DNA of 64,000 nt, from positions 250,001 through 314,000 of the forward strand of contig NZ_CP059453.1 in assembly GCF_022023855.1 (NCBI RefSeq). The letters are read 5' to 3'. The notes under the pieces are model-generated. The model ran no database searches. It saw only the letters and a list, made by a program, of their open reading frames with translations, and was not told the origin of the DNA. The stretch is from Azospirillum brasilense. GTDB taxonomy: Bacteria; Pseudomonadota; Alphaproteobacteria; Azospirillales; Azospirillaceae. A program made the translations under genes and the position numbers. Within the stretch, counting starts at the first letter, position 1; the number at the start of each line of letters is the position of its first letter. This document shows, in pieces, positions 24,079 to 31,972 of the stretch.

Positions 24079-25809
24079 TCACCGGACCTCCCCGCGCAGA
24101 TCGTCGCGGAAATGCTTCAGCGCACTCTTGAGTGGGTTCATCGCGGCCTGACCCAGGCCGCAGATCGACGCCGTGCCCATCAGCCGGGCGAGTTCCGTCA
24201 AGAGCGGCTCGTCCCACACCGGCTGCTTGATGAGCGCCACCGCCTTCTCCGTTCCGACGCGGCAGGGCGTACACTGGCCGCAGCTCTCGTCCTCGAAGAA
24301 GTCCAGCAGGTTGCGCACGACCTTGCGCATGTCGTCCTTGTCCGACAGCACGACCACCGCGGCGGAGCCGATGAAGCAGCCGTGCTGCTCCAGCGTGCCG
24401 AAGTCCAGCGGGATGTCGTCCATGCTGGCGGGCAGGATGCCGCCCGACGCGCCGCCGGGCAGATAGCCCTTGAGCGTGTGGCCGTCGGCCATGCCGCCGC
24501 AATACTCGTCGATCAGCTCGCGGATGGTGACGCCGGCGGGGGCCAGCTTCACGCCCGGGTCCTTCACATGACCGGAGACGGAGTAGCTGCGCAGGCCCTT
24601 GCGGCCGTTGCGCCCGTGGCTGCCCCACCAGTCGGCGCCCTTCTCAAGGATGTCCCTGATCCAGAACAGCGTCTCGACGTTGTTGATCAGGGTCGGGCGA
24701 CCGAACAGGCCGACGACCGACGGGAAGGGCGGCTTGTGCCGCGGCAGGCCGCGCTTGCCCTCGATGCTCTCCAGCATCGCGGACTCTTCGCCGCAGATGT
24801 AGGCCCCGGCGCCGCGCCGCAGATGGATGCGGGTGTGCCCGGCGAGGCCGGCCTTCTCCACGGCGGTGATCTCGTGCTCCAGCACCTCGCGGATGTGCGG
24901 GTACTCGTCGCGCAGGTAGATGTAGACGTCGGTCGCCTCGACCACCCAGGCGCCGATCAGCATCCCCTCCAGGAAGCGGTGCGGATCGTTCTCCAGATAG
25001 TAGCGGTCCTTGAAGGTGCCCGGCTCGCCCTCGTCCCCGTTCACCGCCATCAGGCGGGGGCCGGGCTCGTGGCGGACGAAGCGCCACTTGCGGCCGGTCG
25101 GGAAGCCGGCGCCGCCGAGGCCGCGCAGGTTGGCCCCTTCCAGCTTGCCGAGGATGTCATCCACCGGGACGTTGCCCGTCAGACAGTCGGCGAGCAGGCG
25201 GTAGCCGCCCTCCGCCTTGTACTGCTCCAGGCTGACATAGGTGGGGAGCTGCGGGTGCGTCTCGCCGTTCTTCACGGCGGTGACCACGCTCTCGACCGTG
25301 GCGTTCTCGTGCAGGGCGTGGCCGATGGCCACCGCCGGGGCGTTGTGGCAGGCGCCCATGCAGGGGGCGCGCACCACCCGGACGTCCGGCCCCATGTCGG
25401 CGGCCTTCAGTTCGTCGAGCAGCTTCTCGCCGCCGGCCATGCAGCAGGACAGGCTGTCGCAGACCCGGACGGTCACGGGCGGAGGGGCTTCCTCCCCGTC
25501 CATCACGATGTCGAAGTGGGCGTAGAAGGACGCCACCTCGTACACCTCCACCAGGGCCAGCCGCATCTCGTGGGCGAGCGCCGCGAGATGGCGGGCATGC
25601 AGCCCGTGATAGGTGTCCTGCAACAGGTGCAGATGCTCGATCAGCAGGTCCCGCTGCCGGGACCGGTCACCGAGAAGTTCCTGCACCTCCGCCAGGGCCG
25701 CCGGATCGACCTGCCGGCCCTTCGGCTGGGGCCGGGTGTTCCGGCGCCCCGAACCGGGATGGATGGAGCGCCTTTTCGTGTCGTCTTTGGCGACGATGGC
25801 CGTGTCCAT
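24079..25809 (-). CDS. fdhB: NAD-dependent formate dehydrogenase beta subunit, NuoE-NuoF fusion
   Basis: This 576-aa diaphorase subunit passes electrons from the alpha subunit to NAD+. Residues about 30-190 are NuoE/FdsG-like, with the [2Fe-2S] ligands VCDSLSC (C-x4-C) and APCMGAC (C-x3-C). Residues about 200-576 are NuoF/FdsB-like, with the NADH loop GLGGAGFPTGRKW, FMN region GAGAYICGEESAMLESIEG, and the [4Fe-4S] motif ESCGQCTPCR plus a later Cys in SICGLGQ. In many bacteria these parts are separate gamma and beta subunits; here they are one polypeptide. It lies 117 bp downstream of oxc in the same direction and is coupled to fdhA. Confidence 0.94.
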   Translation of the reverse strand: MDTAIVAKDDTKRRSIHPGSGRRNTRPQPKGRQVDPAALAEVQELLGDRSRQRDLLIEHLHLLQDTYHGLHARHLAALAHEMRLALVEVYEVASFYAHFDIVMDGEEAPPPVTVRVCDSLSCCMAGGEKLLDELKAADMGPDVRVVRAPCMGACHNAPAVAIGHALHENATVESVVTAVKNGETHPQLPTYVSLEQYKAEGGYRLLADCLTGNVPVDDILGKLEGANLRGLGGAGFPTGRKWRFVRHEPGPRLMAVNGDEGEPGTFKDRYYLENDPHRFLEGMLIGAWVVEATDVYIYLRDEYPHIREVLEHEITAVEKAGLAGHTRIHLRRGAGAYICGEESAMLESIEGKRGLPRHKPPFPSVVGLFGRPTLINNVETLFWIRDILEKGADWWGSHGRNGRKGLRSYSVSGHVKDPGVKLAPAGVTIRELIDEYCGGMADGHTLKGYLPGGASGGILPASMDDIPLDFGTLEQHGCFIGSAAVVVLSDKDDMRKVVRNLLDFFEDESCGQCTPCRVGTEKAVALIKQPVWDEPLLTELARLMGTASICGLGQAAMNPLKSALKHFRDDLRGEVR

Positions 25810-25878
25810 GTCCGCCCTCCCCTCTCGTCTCAGGCTGATTCTTCGTAACGTTGGGATGTCGTGCAGTCGTTTGGAACC

Positions 25879-25910
25879 GCCCCCCGATTTTTCCGGGGGG
25901 CTTTGTTTTT
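25879..25910 (+). terminator. Rightward-facing hairpin between oxc and fdhB
   Basis: The stem GCCCCCC / GGGGGGC (25879-25901) is followed by TTTGTTTTTA on the + strand, the layout of an intrinsic terminator for rightward transcripts. No rightward gene precedes it. On the - strand, where oxc and fdh are read, the hairpin has no U-tract, so it may only attenuate or protect the oxc mRNA. Confidence 0.55.
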
Positions 25911-25926
25911 ATAATTTAGGAAGGCG

Positions 25927-27684
25927 TCAGGTCTTGGGACCCTTGCGGACGGCGCTGGTGGGGTTGAGGCTGCCGATGTTGCCGCTCTCCGACCCGGCGT
26001 TGGGGTCGATCACCGCGTTGATCAGCGTCGGCCGACCGCTGTCCATGGCCGCGCTGACCGCCCGGTACAGCTCGTCCGGCGTCGTCACGTTGACGCCCTC
26101 GCCGCCGAAGGCCTCCATCATCTTGTCGTAGCGCGAGTCCGGAACGAAGACCATCGGCGACGGGTCCGACCCGCCCGTCGGGTTCACGTCCGTCCCCTTG
26201 TAGATGCCGTTGTTGTTGAACACCACGATGCACACCGGCAGCTTGTACCGGCAGATCGTCTCCACCTCCATGCCCGAGAAGCCGAAGGCGCTGTCGCCTT
26301 CCACCGCCAGAACCGGCTTGCCGGACTCCACCGCAGCCGCCACCGCGAAGCCCATCCCGATGCCCATCACGCCCCAGGTCCCGACGTCCAGGCGCTTGCG
26401 CGGCTGGTGCATGTCGATGATCCCGCGCGCCAGGTCCAGCGTGTTCGCCCCCTCGTTCACCAGCAGCGCCTCCGGCCGCTCCTGCACCACCCGGCGCAGC
26501 GCGCCGAGCGCGCCGTGGAAGTTCATCGGCGAGGCGTTGCTCATCAGCTTGGGCGCCATCTTGGCGATGTTCGCCTCCTTGCGCGCCGACACCGCCCCCG
26601 TCCACTCCGCCGGCGGCGGCGTCCAGCCCTTGGCCATGCCCGCCGTCAGCGCCGACACGCACGACCCGATGTCGCCGACCAGCGGCGCCACGATCGCCAC
26701 GTTGCTGTCCATCTCGCGCGGCTCGATGTCGATCTGGATGAAGGTCTTCGACCCCGGCTCGCCCCAGGTCTTGCCCTTGCCGTGCGACAGCAGCCAGTTC
26801 AGCCGCGCCCCCACCAGGACCACCACGTCGGCGTCCTTCAGCACCATCGAGCGCGCCGCCCCCGCCGACTGCGGGTGGGTGTCGGGCAGCAGGCCCTTGG
26901 CCATGCTCATCGGCAGGAACGGAATGCCGCTCTTCTCGACCAGCTCGCGCACCGCCTCGTCGGCCTGGGCATAGGCGGCGCCCTTGCCGAGGATGATCAG
27001 CGGCCGCTTGGCGCCCTTCAGCACCTCCAGGGCGCGCGCCACCGAGTCCGGCGAGGGCAGCTGCGCCGGGGCGGCGTCGACCACCTTGACCAGCGAGCGC
27101 GCGCCCTCGGCGGCGTCCATCACCTGCGAGAACAGCTTGGCCGGCAGGTCGAGGTAGACGCCGCCCGGACGGCCCGACACCGCGGCGCGGATCGCGCGGG
27201 CCACCGCGATGCCGATGTCCTGGGCGTGCAGCACGCGGAAGGCCGCCTTGCACAGCGGCTTGGCGATGGCCAGCTGGTCCATCTCCTCGTAGTCGCCCTG
27301 CTGGAGGTCGACGATCTCGCGCTCCGAGGAGCCGGAGATCAGGATCATCGGGAAGCAGTTGGTGGTGGCGTTGGCCAGCGCGGTCAGGCCGTTGAGGAAG
27401 CCCGGCGCCGAGACGGTCATGCACACGCCCGGCTTCTTGGTCAGGAAGCCGGCGATGGCGGCGGCGTTGCCGGCGTTCTGCTCGTGGCGGAAGGAGATGA
27501 CCCGCAGCCCCTCGCCCTGGGCCATGCGCAGCAGGTCGGAAATCGGGATGCCCGGCACGACGTAGAGGTTCTCGATGCCGTTGAGCTTGAGGGCATCGAT
27601 GACGAGCTGGAAACCATCCGTCAGCGCCGGTTCCGCATCGGTGGCGGCCGTGGCTTGGTTGTTGAGGACTGTGACGGCTGACAT
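25927..27684 (-). CDS. oxc: Oxalyl-CoA decarboxylase
   Basis: This 585-aa thiamine diphosphate enzyme converts oxalyl-CoA to formyl-CoA and CO2. Visible features are the catalytic Glu in FRHEQNAGNAAA (E68), GVCMTVSAPGFLNGL, the central cofactor-like domain (LIILGKGAAYAQADEAV) and the ThDP-Mg motif from EGDSAFGFSGMEVE to VVFNNNGIYKG. The start ATG at 27684 has GGAGGAG 9 nt upstream; the frame happens to stay open further upstream through the gntR gene, which is not part of the protein. It is 41 bp downstream of gntR. With frc it forms the catalytic cycle that keeps CoA on formyl/oxalyl groups. Confidence 0.96.
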   Translation of the reverse strand: MSAVTVLNNQATAATDAEPALTDGFQLVIDALKLNGIENLYVVPGIPISDLLRMAQGEGLRVISFRHEQNAGNAAAIAGFLTKKPGVCMTVSAPGFLNGLTALANATTNCFPMILISGSSEREIVDLQQGDYEEMDQLAIAKPLCKAAFRVLHAQDIGIAVARAIRAAVSGRPGGVYLDLPAKLFSQVMDAAEGARSLVKVVDAAPAQLPSPDSVARALEVLKGAKRPLIILGKGAAYAQADEAVRELVEKSGIPFLPMSMAKGLLPDTHPQSAGAARSMVLKDADVVVLVGARLNWLLSHGKGKTWGEPGSKTFIQIDIEPREMDSNVAIVAPLVGDIGSCVSALTAGMAKGWTPPPAEWTGAVSARKEANIAKMAPKLMSNASPMNFHGALGALRRVVQERPEALLVNEGANTLDLARGIIDMHQPRKRLDVGTWGVMGIGMGFAVAAAVESGKPVLAVEGDSAFGFSGMEVETICRYKLPVCIVVFNNNGIYKGTDVNPTGGSDPSPMVFVPDSRYDKMMEAFGGEGVNVTTPDELYRAVSAAMDSGRPTLINAVIDPNAGSESGNIGSLNPTSAVRKGPKT

Positions 27685-27725
27685 AAGGGTTACTCCTCCC
27701 CGACTCTTATTCGGTTCACGATCGG

Positions 27726-28415
27726 TCAATCGAGAAAATCGCAGTGCTGTTCGACATGGCGGGCCAGCCCCAGCGTGTGCTCGCGCACCCGCCGCTCGGC
27801 CAGGTCGGCGTCGCGCCGGGTCAGGGCGTCGATGATGTCGCGGTGCTCGACGATGGACGTCTCGGCCCGGCCGCCGCGGCGCATGGTGACGCGGCGGATG
27901 GCCCGCATGTGGATGAAGAAGCGGTCGGTCAGGTCGGCGATGAGCGTGCAGCCCGAGGCCTGGATGATCGACTGGTGGAAGGCGACGTTGGCGTCGGAAT
28001 ACTCCAGCACGTGGTCGGCCAGCTCGCCTTCGGCGAAGCGGTCGAAGGTCTCGTGCAGGTCGGCCATGCCGCGCTCGTCGGCGCGCTCGACGAAGAGCCG
28101 GGCGGCCATGCCCTCCAGCGCCGCGCAGACGGTGATCATCTCGATGATCTCCGCCTTGGTCTTGCGCACCACGAAGATGCCGCGCCGGGGCATGGAGCGG
28201 ATGAAGCCCTCCTGCTCCAGCAGCGCCATGGCCTCGCGCACCGGGGTGCGGCTGACGCCCAGCGCCTCGCAGAGCTGGCGCTCGTCGAGGCGGATCTCGC
28301 TCGGCCCGCCGTAGATGTCCATCTGGGTGATGGCTTGGCGCAGCGACTGGTAGGCCTTGGCCTTGAAGCTCATCCCCTGATCCAGGGGTGCGACCGAGAA
28401 ACTCATCGTCTGCAT
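27726..28415 (-). CDS. GntR family regulator, FCD class, of the oxalate module
   Basis: This 229-aa regulator has an N-terminal winged HTH (IRLDERQLCEALGVSRTPVR, EAMALLEQEGFI, RRGIFV) and a C-terminal all-helical FCD domain with metal-ligand-type residues in SDANVAFHQSI, a later Arg-rich helix and EHRDIIDAL. The start is placed at MQTMSF (28415), since the 44 codons upstream that stay open overlap the operator region and do not look coded. It is first in the gntR-oxc-fdhB-fdhA series. TGGTATACC-type dyads, typical FCD operators, lie in its own promoter and that of PAS-frc, suggesting autoregulation and repression of both units. Confidence 0.93.
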   Translation of the reverse strand: MQTMSFSVAPLDQGMSFKAKAYQSLRQAITQMDIYGGPSEIRLDERQLCEALGVSRTPVREAMALLEQEGFIRSMPRRGIFVVRKTKAEIIEMITVCAALEGMAARLFVERADERGMADLHETFDRFAEGELADHVLEYSDANVAFHQSIIQASGCTLIADLTDRFFIHMRAIRRVTMRRGGRAETSIVEHRDIIDALTRRDADLAERRVREHTLGLARHVEQHCDFLD

Positions 28416-28521
28416 GGCTGTTCCCGTCCCTGACTCTTCTTTCCCCTCGCGTAGGAGGGGCCCCGGCTGAAGGGGTTTGGGCCGCGGTTTCGTTGCCCCG
28501 GAGAAGGGAAGCGGCTTGGAT

Positions 28522-28557
28522 TGGTGATACGGTATACCAGATACCACTAGCCCGCAA
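28522..28557 (-). promoter_or_regulatory. gntR-oxc promoter with GntR-type operator-like site
   Basis: Read leftward, TTGCGG (-35, 28557-28552) and TATACC (-10, 28536-28531) are 15 bp apart. The -10 lies within the imperfect dyad TGGTGATACGGTATACCAGA (28522-28541, + strand), whose - strand TCTGGTATACCGTATC matches the site at 16957. Repressor binding here would cover the -10. Confidence 0.55.
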
Positions 28558-28565
28558 GCGATTAT

Positions 28566-28580
28566 GTTCGCTCAGCGAAC
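28566..28580 (-). promoter_or_regulatory. IclR-type operator-like site, gntR-oxc promoter
   Basis: GTTCGCTCAGCGAAC is a 7-1-7 perfect palindrome. It lies 24 bp upstream of the TCTGGTATAC site in the direction of transcription; the matching pair at the frc promoter is 25 bp apart. The hexamer GCTTGC occurs six bases after the dyad in both promoters. Confidence 0.5.
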
Positions 28581-28648
28581 TGTTTCACGAACGCACAGGG
28601 AGTTAGGGGGGAATGTCGCGCAGGGGTTGCGGGGAGGGCTGACGCTTT

Positions 28649-28750
28649 GCCCCCACCCCGGCCCTCCCCCGCTTTGCAGGGGAGGGAGATTGTTTCGAAG
28701 CGGCAGCAGTCTCCTCCCCTGCAATAGCGGGGGAGGGATAGGGAGGGGGC
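28649..28750. repeat. Palindromic intergenic repeat (REP-like)
   Basis: The arms 28649-28688 and 28710-28750 are near reverse complements (sharing CCCTCCCCCGCT and TGCAGGGGAGG). It has the same C/G-run style as the element at 9579-9696 but a different sequence. It lies at the 3' side of the lipid kinase gene and may act as a terminator or boundary. Confidence 0.75.
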
Positions 28751-28756
28751 AAGACC

Positions 28757-29641
28757 TCACCGCGGCGGCGCGATCACCGCGACGGCTCCCGGCCGCACGC
28801 GGAAGCGCGCCGGGGTGTGGGTGGTGATGTCGCCGTCCGTGTTGACCGGGCGGCGGTGGCGGGTGGTGATCTCCACCTCCTGCCCGTACCAGGCATGGAC
28901 GTTTTTCCAATGCCCGTGCCGCCCGCGCCGGAAGTCCGGGTACAGCAGGGGCCACTCCCACCAGCCGCGCAGGTCGATGCTGTAGACGTCCAACTGCCCG
29001 TCGTCGGGGGCGGCGTTCTCCTGCACGGTCATGCCGCCGCCGTAATGGCGTCCGTTGCCGACTCCGATCTGCACCGACTTGACGCGGTGCCGCGCCCCGT
29101 TGATGCGGATCTCGGCGCGGAAGGGCGCCATGCGCCGCGCCACGCGGAAGGCCGCCACGGCGTAGCCGAACACGCCCCAGCGCCGCTTCATCTCGCGCGT
29201 CAGTTCGCGGGCCAGTTCGACGCTGAGACCGATGCTGGCGACGTTGAAGAAGGCCACGCCGTTGACCTCGCCCAGGTCGATCCGGCGAATCGGCCCGCTG
29301 ACCGCCAGCCTCGCCGCCTCCCGCAGGTCCAGCGGGATTCCCAGCGTGCGCGCCAGATCGTTCGCCGTGCCCATGGGCAGGATGGCGAGCGGCAGGCCGG
29401 TGTCGGCCAGCGCCGGGGCGGCAGCGTTCAGCGTGCCGTCGCCGCCCCCGATGATGACCATGTCCACCGAGTCGGCATGGTCGCGGATCGCCTCGGCGAT
29501 GTCCTCCCGCTCGCGGCACTCGGCGCGGATCAGGGTAACGCCCGCCTTCGCGGCCTCCTCCCGGATGTCGTCGAGCGCGCGCTGCCCCTGGCGGGCCTTC
29601 CCGTTGACGATCAGCAGCGCGCGGCGTCGGTCGGCGCTCAG
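28757..29641 (-). CDS. YegS/BmrU-type lipid kinase (diacylglycerol kinase family)
   Basis: This protein of about 294 aa phosphorylates a lipid, probably diacylglycerol-like. It has the N-terminal strand ALLIVNGKARQG, the ATP-binding GGGDGTLNAAAPAL, and LPMGTANDLARTLGIP, followed by the beta-sandwich domain (FFNVASIGLS; VQIGVGNGRHYGGG). No ATG, GTG or TTG gives the right N terminus. The best candidate is a CTG at 29641 that overlaps the stop of the HAD gene (CTGA) and has GGGAGG 6 nt upstream. This start gives the normal family length. Translational coupling to the HAD gene is likely. Confidence 0.87.
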   Translation of the reverse strand: MSADRRRALLIVNGKARQGQRALDDIREEAAKAGVTLIRAECREREDIAEAIRDHADSVDMVIIGGGDGTLNAAAPALADTGLPLAILPMGTANDLARTLGIPLDLREAARLAVSGPIRRIDLGEVNGVAFFNVASIGLSVELARELTREMKRRWGVFGYAVAAFRVARRMAPFRAEIRINGARHRVKSVQIGVGNGRHYGGGMTVQENAAPDDGQLDVYSIDLRGWWEWPLLYPDFRRGRHGHWKNVHAWYGQEVEITTRHRRPVNTDGDITTHTPARFRVRPGAVAVIAPPR

Positions 29642-30315
29642 CGTCGGCCTCCCACCTCGTCCAGATGCTCCAGCAGGCTGGCGGGGTCCTCGTAGACGCG
29701 GAAGGCGCCGGCCCGCTCCAGCTCGTCCTGCCCGTAGCCGCCGGACAGCAGGCCGATGCTGAGCGCACGGGCGCGCCGCGCCGCCAGGATGTCCCACACA
29801 CTGTCGCCGACCACGATGGCCGTTTCGATGGCGACGCCGAGCCGCTCCGCCGCGGCCAGGAACAAGTCGGGGTCGGGCTTGGCGTATTTCACCTGATCGC
29901 GCGTAACCACCGGCACCCTGTCGGGGTCGACGCCCAGAGCCTCCAGGCCGGAGCGCGCCGTCTCGATCCGCCCGCTGGTGGCGATGGCCCAGGGGATGCC
30001 CGCCGCCGTCAGGTGGGACAGCAGCTCCTGCGCGCCGGGCAGCGGGCGGACGCGCCCGGCCAACCCGCGGAACGCCTCGGCATGGCGGCGGCGCAGCCGC
30101 TCCAGAAGCTCGGGGCTGATGGCGAGGCCGGTCTCGCGCAGCAGCATGTTGGCGAACAGGCCGCCGCTCATGCCGATCTTGCGGTGGATGCGCCAGACCG
30201 ACAGCTCGATTCCCTCATGGTCCAGCGCCTCCTGCCAAGCCAGCACATGCTGGTAGACGCTGTCGATCAGCGTGCCGTCGAGGTCGAACAGGAAAGCCGT
30301 GTTGATGCGGTCCAT
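29638..30315 (-). CDS. HAD family phosphatase (phosphoglycolate phosphatase-like)
   Basis: This 225-aa haloacid dehalogenase hydrolase has motif I DLDGTLIDS (D11/D13 region), a helical cap (residues about 20-85), motif II as IATSGR, motif III Lys in KYAKPDPDLFL, and motif IV VVGDSVWDILAARRA. The pattern is that of Gph/beta-phosphoglucomutase-like phosphatases; the substrate cannot be told. The start ATG at 30315 directly precedes the HAD fold; the longer open frame upstream is not coding-like. It overlaps the lipid kinase start by 4 bp and is divergent from the AI-2E transporter gene. Confidence 0.88.
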   Translation of the reverse strand: MDRINTAFLFDLDGTLIDSVYQHVLAWQEALDHEGIELSVWRIHRKIGMSGGLFANMLLRETGLAISPELLERLRRRHAEAFRGLAGRVRPLPGAQELLSHLTAAGIPWAIATSGRIETARSGLEALGVDPDRVPVVTRDQVKYAKPDPDLFLAAAERLGVAIETAIVVGDSVWDILAARRARALSIGLLSGGYGQDELERAGAFRVYEDPASLLEHLDEVGGRR

Positions 30316-30529
30316 GGCGTATGCCCCCAGGCTGAATCCCGCTCCGGCGGAGCCGGCCCCAGTGAGTTGGTGCCGGGCCTGCTGCGCCGCAACGTCCCCC
30401 CGGCGGCAATTCTGCGCCCCCGCCGGGAACGGGGCGCGGCGGAACATCGCGGCCGGTTTCGCGTCAAGCTCATGCTGCCCCTCGGGCGGCGGATTGCAAC
30501 GACGGGCGCAACGGCGGGGAGCGGACACC

Positions 30530-31645
30530 TTGGCACAGCGAGAGGACACGGACGGGAATCAGCGCTGGTCCATCGACCGGATCACGCTCGGCCTCTGGCT
30601 GGTCGGCCTGCTGGCCGCCTTGGCCGTCCTGTGGGGCCTCGGCGCCGCCTCGCCGGTGCTCATCCCGCTGGCCGGGGCTTTCTTCGTGGCGGTCGCCGTG
30701 GCGCCGGTCGGGCGCTGGGTGCGCGACCGGGTGCCGCCGCGGCTGGCCCTGCTCGGCCCGCTCGCCGCCATGCTGACGGTGCTGCTGGTGCTGGCGGTCT
30801 TCGCTGGGGGCCTGTGGTTCGTCGGCCAGCGCGTGGCCGGCGAGGTGCCGCGCCACGCCGAGGAGTTGCAACGCCTCTGGGGGCAGGCGAACGGCTGGAT
30901 CGACGGGCTGCGCGAGCAGTTTCTCGGCGATTCCGGAAGCGGCGACTCCGGAGGCGGCGGGGTGGAGGCGCTGTCCGGTCTCGTCGCATCGGTGCTGACG
31001 GCGGCGCGGGAGGCCGTCTCGACGCTGGTCATCGTGCTGTTCCTCGCCCTGCTGATGCTGGTCGAGGCGCCGGTCTGGCGCGAGAAGATCGTGAAGACGC
31101 TGGGGCCGGAGCGCTGCGCCACCACCGTCACCGCGGTCACCGCCATCGCCCAGCAGTTCCGCCGCTTCCTGCTGGTCAGCACGACGCTGGGGCTGATCAC
31201 CGGGGCGCTCTACATCGGCTGGCTGTCGCTGTTCGGGATCGACTTCCTGTTCCTGTGGGGCTTCCTGGCCTTCCTGCTGAACTACATCCCGGTAATCGGC
31301 TCGGTGGGAGCGGCCACGCTGCCCGTGCTGATGGCGCTGGCCCAGGGCGGATCGACCACCGCCCTGATGGTCGCGGGCGGCCTGCTGGTGATCGAGCAGG
31401 TGATGGGCAACTTCATCGGCCCGCGGCTGGAGGGCAAGCAGCTCGCCATCTCGCCCCTGGTGATCGTCAGTTCGCTGCTGCTGTGGAGCTGGCTGTGGGG
31501 GGCCGCCGGGACGGTGCTGGCGGTGCCGATGACCGTCCTGATCGCCATCGCGCTCAGCCACATCGACGCGCTGCGCCCCTTCGCCTTCGTGCTCAGCGAC
31601 AAAAGCGACCGCCGCCGCTTCGAGGCGCGCACACGGCCCGAGTAA
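30530..31645 (+). CDS. AI-2E/PerM family transporter
   Basis: This 371-aa inner-membrane protein of the AI-2E exporter/PerM family has about seven to eight transmembrane segments. The first two are at about residues 22-65, followed by a soluble loop with amphipathic helix (residues about 100-150), then the C-terminal set with the family motif region FLLNYIPVIGSVGAA and EQVMGNFIGPRLEGKQL. The start is TTG at 30530 with GGGGAG 8 nt upstream; no ATG fits. Members transport varied substrates (autoinducer-2, indole, Na+/H+), so no substrate is assigned. The C-terminal tail is basic and cytoplasmic. Confidence 0.88.
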   Translation: MAQREDTDGNQRWSIDRITLGLWLVGLLAALAVLWGLGAASPVLIPLAGAFFVAVAVAPVGRWVRDRVPPRLALLGPLAAMLTVLLVLAVFAGGLWFVGQRVAGEVPRHAEELQRLWGQANGWIDGLREQFLGDSGSGDSGGGGVEALSGLVASVLTAAREAVSTLVIVLFLALLMLVEAPVWREKIVKTLGPERCATTVTAVTAIAQQFRRFLLVSTTLGLITGALYIGWLSLFGIDFLFLWGFLAFLLNYIPVIGSVGAATLPVLMALAQGGSTTALMVAGGLLVIEQVMGNFIGPRLEGKQLAISPLVIVSSLLLWSWLWGAAGTVLAVPMTVLIAIALSHIDALRPFAFVLSDKSDRRRFEARTRPE

Positions 31646-31972
31646 CGCAGCGCTGTTTTTTCCGCTCTTTTTCCGGCGCCCCCCTCTCTTGACAGGGTTC
31701 CCGACCCTCCCCACGTCTCCGGGACCTGTGATCCGGGCCCCTCTGGCGACTTAGACGTGGTCGCGATGTCGGATCTCTTCACCTGCTCTTGCGCCGACGG
31801 GCGTGACCGCACTTGGAGGGACTGAATGCTCCCATGGACCCGCGATCCCCAGACCTCTCTCACACCCTCCACACCTTTCCGGCCCCCTCCGGACGCCGCC
31901 GCCCACCCAATGGACGACGCGCCGGGGCACGCCCGGACCATCCCTCAAACCACCGAGAGCACGAGCACCGCC
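31646..31972. other. 327-bp gap before DUF2076 gene
   Basis: This gap contains a -35-like TTGACA (31689-31694) without a convincing -10, an exact 8-bp inverted repeat CCACGTCT/AGACGTGG (31711-31718 and 31753-31760), and a strong ribosome-binding site GGAGGG with ATG at 31826. That ATG opens a frame continuous with the DUF2076 gene, but the 49 codons do not resemble a coded domain. It could be a leader or an N-terminal extension. Confidence 0.4.

Larger units (their letters stand above)
28416..28756. other. 341-bp region: oxalate promoter and palindromic repeat
   Basis: The left part (28416-28580) is the gntR leader and promoter with two operator-like sites. The right part (28649-28750) is a palindromic repeat abutting the 3' end of the lipid kinase gene. 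No gene is seen. Confidence 0.6.

Noticed and set aside
21129..25848. Long + strand open frames (21129-24131 and 23986-25848) opposite the formate dehydrogenase genes
   Set aside because: Typical antisense shadows in high-GC DNA; the - strand encodes conserved Fe-S and molybdopterin motifs.
27685..28557. N-terminal extension of oxc through gntR (open frame to 28557)
   Set aside because: The extension is a shadow of the gntR gene; Oxc homology and a strong ribosome-binding site start at 27684.
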